Assembly (NCBI GenBank): GCA_029907285.1
Contig: JARYMD010000154.1
Coordinates: forward strand, 1 to 9,535
Origin: Verrucomicrobiota bacterium
Lineage (GTDB): Bacteria; Verrucomicrobiota; Verrucomicrobiia; Limisphaerales; J093
Length of the DNA: 9,535 bases
Direction of reading: 5' to 3'
The first letter of the stretch is position 1, and each line of letters opens with the position of its first letter. This document shows positions 7,420 to 9,535 of this stretch, in pieces. The notes beneath the pieces are model-generated. The model was given only the letters and a program-made list of their open reading frames with translations, searched no databases and was not told the origin of the DNA. Made by a program: the position numbers and the translations under genes.

Positions 7420-8409
7420 ATGAGCAGAACGGTTATAACCATTTTCGCGTTTTGCTGGGTCGTGGCGTGTGACGGCGCACCCCACGACCAAGCCGTGGGT
7501 GCTGCGTTGCGCAGTGTCGGCCAACCAATTTCATATTGTCCAAGGATTGCCCCGACAGAAGCCGTAATCAACAAAACACTCCCGCCGCAAGTCGCGGTTT
7601 ACAAAGTTCTGCGCCGAGAATTCCCTCCAGAGTTGATAGGCAAGCTCCTCCAGATGACGGAGCTTGATCGGAATCAGACATTTCAAGGAGCGAATCGCGG
7701 TGTGTTTGGGACACCCGGAGTGCGTTACTACGGCAGTCAGGAGAACAATCATACGCTCGCCATCATTCCCGCCCAAGGCTGGATGCACTACACGCGGTTG
7801 GAAGCAATGGATGACAAAGGCGACCACACCCTTACTGGGCCAACGGAAGCGGAAGCTCTACAGCGCGGCTTGGAATTCGCAAAAACCCTTGGTCTCAAAG
7901 AATCCGATCTCGCCCGTCATCCCACAAAAGACCGCTTGGATTATCTTTTTACGAAAATCGAAGGTGGTCCGGTGCTTCAAGAACCGCGAGTCAAGGTTCG
8001 AGGAGTCTTTTTCCGACGGGCCATTGATGGATTTCCAGTGACGACAGGACGGTTGTTCGGTGGATTTCGCGTTGAATATGGTTTTCACGGAATGATCTAT
8101 AAATTTGAACTCGTTGCCCGCGCCACCGAGCCGATATCGACGATCAAAGTCGCGCCTCTCGCCGAACAATTGAAAGTCGTTGCCGAAGGCAAACAGGTTT
8201 ATGGCGTCCGCTGGCCGGTTGATCCGGACGAACTCAAAATGGACAAAGATGCTGCCTTGAATTTGTCGTTGGTGGAGCTTGTATATTTTGAGGATTCGCC
8301 GGAGAAGTTTCAAAAAATCATTCCGCCCTTGCTGCGCTGGGAAGGCCAGTTGAGGTTCAAAGGGCAGGAGCAGACTGTCATATTCTACACGCCCATCAAA
8401 GAAATGTGA
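7420..8409 (+). CDS. Putative lipoprotein, partner of the second caspase-like protein
   Basis: The frame is open upstream inside the preceding gene, but the ATG at 7420 lies 7 bases after that gene's stop and starts a plausible lipoprotein signal: MSRTVITIFAFCWVVACDG, with lipobox V-V-A-C at Cys17 and Asp at +2. The mature protein (about 313 residues) has no family I can name. A helical stretch at about 146-170 (TEAEALQRGLEFAKTLGL) precedes beta-rich sequence at about 189-240 (RGVFFRRAIDGFPV, FGGFRVEYGFHGMIYKFEL). This 'F.R.I.G.PV ... G.i..' order recalls PepSY-type domains, known as propeptide or inhibitor modules of peptidases; this is a suggestion only. The end at TPIKEM looks natural. With its neighbour it may form a protease and inhibitor/chaperone or anchoring pair at the envelope. 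An IS91-type element begins shortly after it. Confidence 0.75.
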   Translation: MSRTVITIFAFCWVVACDGAPHDQAVGAALRSVGQPISYCPRIAPTEAVINKTLPPQVAVYKVLRREFPPELIGKLLQMTELDRNQTFQGANRGVFGTPGVRYYGSQENNHTLAIIPAQGWMHYTRLEAMDDKGDHTLTGPTEAEALQRGLEFAKTLGLKESDLARHPTKDRLDYLFTKIEGGPVLQEPRVKVRGVFFRRAIDGFPVTTGRLFGGFRVEYGFHGMIYKFELVARATEPISTIKVAPLAEQLKVVAEGKQVYGVRWPVDPDELKMDKDAALNLSLVELVYFEDSPEKFQKIIPPLLRWEGQLRFKGQEQTVIFYTPIKEM

Positions 8410-8451
8410 TCATCCGACGGTGAGGGAGAAGCCGTTGCCACGTGATCTACC

Positions 8452-8464
8452 GCGCCGTTGGCGC
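8452..8464. repeat. Palindrome in the leader of the IS91-type element
   Basis: GCGCC (8452-8456) pairs with GGCGC (8460-8464) around the loop GTT. A weaker pairing, ACACC (8477-8481) with GGTGT (8493-8497), follows. Palindromes near the terminus are known in IS91-type elements, so this could belong to the transposition terminus. Its role here is inferred from position only. Confidence 0.35.
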
Positions 8465-8522
8465 AATTCGGAACCGACACCGGGGCGATTCGGGTGTTGC
8501 CGCGGTGGGTGAGCACGCATAA

Positions 8523-8545
8523 CCTGCCTCCGCAAGGAGGTCAGG
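8523..8545 (+). promoter_or_regulatory. Hairpin enclosing the transposase ribosome binding site
   Basis: CCTGCCTCC (8523-8531) pairs with GGAGG-T-CAGG (8536-8545, one bulged T) around a GCAA tetraloop of the stable GNRA class. The GGAGG at 8536-8540 is an ideal Shine-Dalgarno sequence, 6 bases before the ATG at 8547, and is wholly within the stem. Ribosome access should be limited when the hairpin forms, so translation of the transposase is probably damped. Confidence 0.6.
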
Positions 8546-8546
8546 T

Positions 8547-9535
8547 ATGTGCTGCGGAGCCAAGGAGGCCGGCGGCGTTTATCGTCCCCGGCACCCGCAA
8601 GAGTCGCCATTTTATCAACTGGTCGAGCGCTTCTACCCGAAGTTCGAGGCGGTGTACGAGGAGCGTTACCAGGAGCGCTATGGTTTCTGGCGGCCGATCA
8701 TCGGGACGGTGGTGCGCAAATTCCTCGAGTGCGGCGACCTCAAGCACGGCTTTGCACGCGTCCGCTGCCCCAAGTGCGGCGAGGAATTTTTCGTTCCGTT
8801 TTCCTGCCGCGGCCGATGTTTCTGCCCCAGTTGCCATGAGAAACGGGCGCTGGAAAAGGCGGGTTGGGTCGCCGAGCATGTCTGCGCTGAGGTCCCTCAC
8901 CGCCAGTTCGTGTTCACGATCCCCAAGCGGCTCCGCATCTATTTCCGGTTCGAGCGGCGGCTCCTGGGTGAGCTGTGCCGGGCCGCGGCCCGCACCGTGA
9001 CGACCGTTTACCGGGCAGCGAGCGGCCGGCCCGACGCCGTGCCCGGCATGGTCGGCGCCATTCAGACGTTCGGTCAACTGATCCATTGGCATCCGCACAT
9101 TCACGCGCTGTTGACCGAAGGTGTGTTCCTTCCGGATGGCACGTTTCTGCCGTTGCCCAAGCTGGCCACGGAACCCTTCCTCAAACTCTGGGAACAGGAG
9201 GTCTTCGCCCTGCTCCTGGCCGAGGGGAAGATTACCGAGGAGCTCGTCGCGAACATCCGGTCCTGGAAGCACTCGGGTTTCAGTGTGGACCAGAGCGTGC
9301 GCTTGGAGGGCGGCGACCAGGCGGGGATTCAGCGGCTCATTCAATACTTCCTGCGCTGCCCCTTTTCCCAGGCCCGGATGATCCGCCCTCGCCCTGGGCG
9401 GGCTACGGCGGGACAAGTCGAGGTGACCGACGCGGGCAAGGTGATCTACAAGACCGAGCATAACGCCGTCGGTCGCTTTCCTGAACCGGGGGACGGCGAA
9501 CTGCTGGCCGGTCCCTCGCGCAACTTCCAGGTGTT
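8547..9535 (+). CDS. IS91-family HUH (Y2) transposase, partial, runs off the right edge
   Basis: The ATG at 8547 follows GGAGG by 6 bases, and the frame stays open for 329 codons to the window end. The N-terminal zinc-binding domain shows C74-x2-C77, then C87, C91 and C93-x2-C96 (RCPKCGEEFF, CRGRCFCPSCHEKR). The Y2 transposase core follows (HRQFVFTIPKRLR at 118-130) with the HUH metal-binding motif H180-W-H182-P-H184-I-H186. This enzyme class nicks single-stranded DNA and moves elements by rolling-circle transposition. The catalytic tyrosines (family motif like YYGWYSN) would lie beyond 9535, so completeness cannot be judged. Residues 281-292 (PRPGRATAGQVE) look like an in-frame addition between 'QARMIR' and 'VTDAGKVIYKTEHN', which are normally adjacent in relatives as I remember them. 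Confidence 0.9.
   Translation, partial: MCCGAKEAGGVYRPRHPQESPFYQLVERFYPKFEAVYEERYQERYGFWRPIIGTVVRKFLECGDLKHGFARVRCPKCGEEFFVPFSCRGRCFCPSCHEKRALEKAGWVAEHVCAEVPHRQFVFTIPKRLRIYFRFERRLLGELCRAAARTVTTVYRAASGRPDAVPGMVGAIQTFGQLIHWHPHIHALLTEGVFLPDGTFLPLPKLATEPFLKLWEQEVFALLLAEGKITEELVANIRSWKHSGFSVDQSVRLEGGDQAGIQRLIQYFLRCPFSQARMIRPRPGRATAGQVEVTDAGKVIYKTEHNAVGRFPEPGDGELLAGPSRNFQV

Larger units (their letters stand above)
8410..9535 (+). mobile_element. IS91-family insertion sequence, left part
   Basis: The transposase at 8547 identifies the element. The left boundary must lie between the end of the preceding gene (8409) and the transposase start, but no terminus can be fixed by eye. Family knowledge says that IS91 elements lack terminal inverted repeats and target duplications; they carry a terminus upstream of the transposase and a replication origin downstream, with short palindromes near the ends. 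A palindrome at 8452-8464 fits such an end. The right end and its tetranucleotide target lie beyond the window. The base composition is visibly GC-richer than the neighbouring secreted-protein genes. Confidence 0.65.

Noticed and set aside
8458..9000. 180-residue plus-strand frame
   Set aside because: It is Ser/Arg/Ala-rich out-of-frame sequence over the transposase, whose true frame carries the zinc and HUH motifs.
8541..9461. 306-residue minus-strand frame
   Set aside because: It is antisense to the clearly recognised IS91 transposase and results from GC-rich codon usage.
1..9535. CRISPR array, tRNA or rRNA genes
   Set aside because: No regularly spaced direct repeats, cloverleaf or rRNA-like sequence was seen.

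Overview
The window looks like a piece of a Verrucomicrobiota genome, probably of the Pedosphaera/Limisphaerales type. This is inferred from large secreted proteins built of a 'W.S..G..Y.VE...FYRV' beta-sandwich module, cadherin-like repeats, a calcium-binding DNDGDGMPDEWE-type segment and FlgD-like Ig folds, together with hairpin-rich intergenic repeats and an IS91-type transposase. No marker gene settles the taxonomy. All supported genes lie on the + strand.

Region 1 (1-3696) holds a decayed module. A large secreted protein gene is broken near its 5' side by a frame change (about 185-245) and an in-frame amber codon (494-496). Its long remaining frame (500-2563) carries two cadherin-like repeats, a calcium-binding segment, Ig-like folds and a C-terminal caspase-like (clan CD) domain with candidate His and Cys residues. 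A 269-aa unknown protein follows 19 bases later (2583-3392), and an overlapping three-helix membrane protein comes next (3382-3696).

Region 2 (3697-5063) holds the C-terminal half of thiC (HMP-phosphate synthase, thiamine pathway), cut off at its 5' end. After it come two tight back-to-back hairpins and then a longer multi-hairpin block that looks like an interspersed repeat or a structured leader.

Region 3 (5064-8409) holds a second, apparently intact module of similar plan. It has a 782-aa secreted protein with signal peptide, FYRV-type module, Ig and FlgD-like folds and a caspase-like C-terminus, followed 7 bases later by a 329-aa putative lipoprotein.

Region 4 (8410-9535) is the start of an IS91-family HUH transposon whose transposase runs off the right edge. 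Its ribosome binding site is buried in a hairpin with a GCAA loop.

The most interesting reading is that the large secreted caspase-like proteins and their immediately downstream partners form a repeated two-gene surface or secreted system. One copy is decaying and one is intact, separated by a thiC fragment and repeats and bordered by a transposon. The homology of the two large proteins rests on shared motif order read by eye. The partner relationship is inferred.
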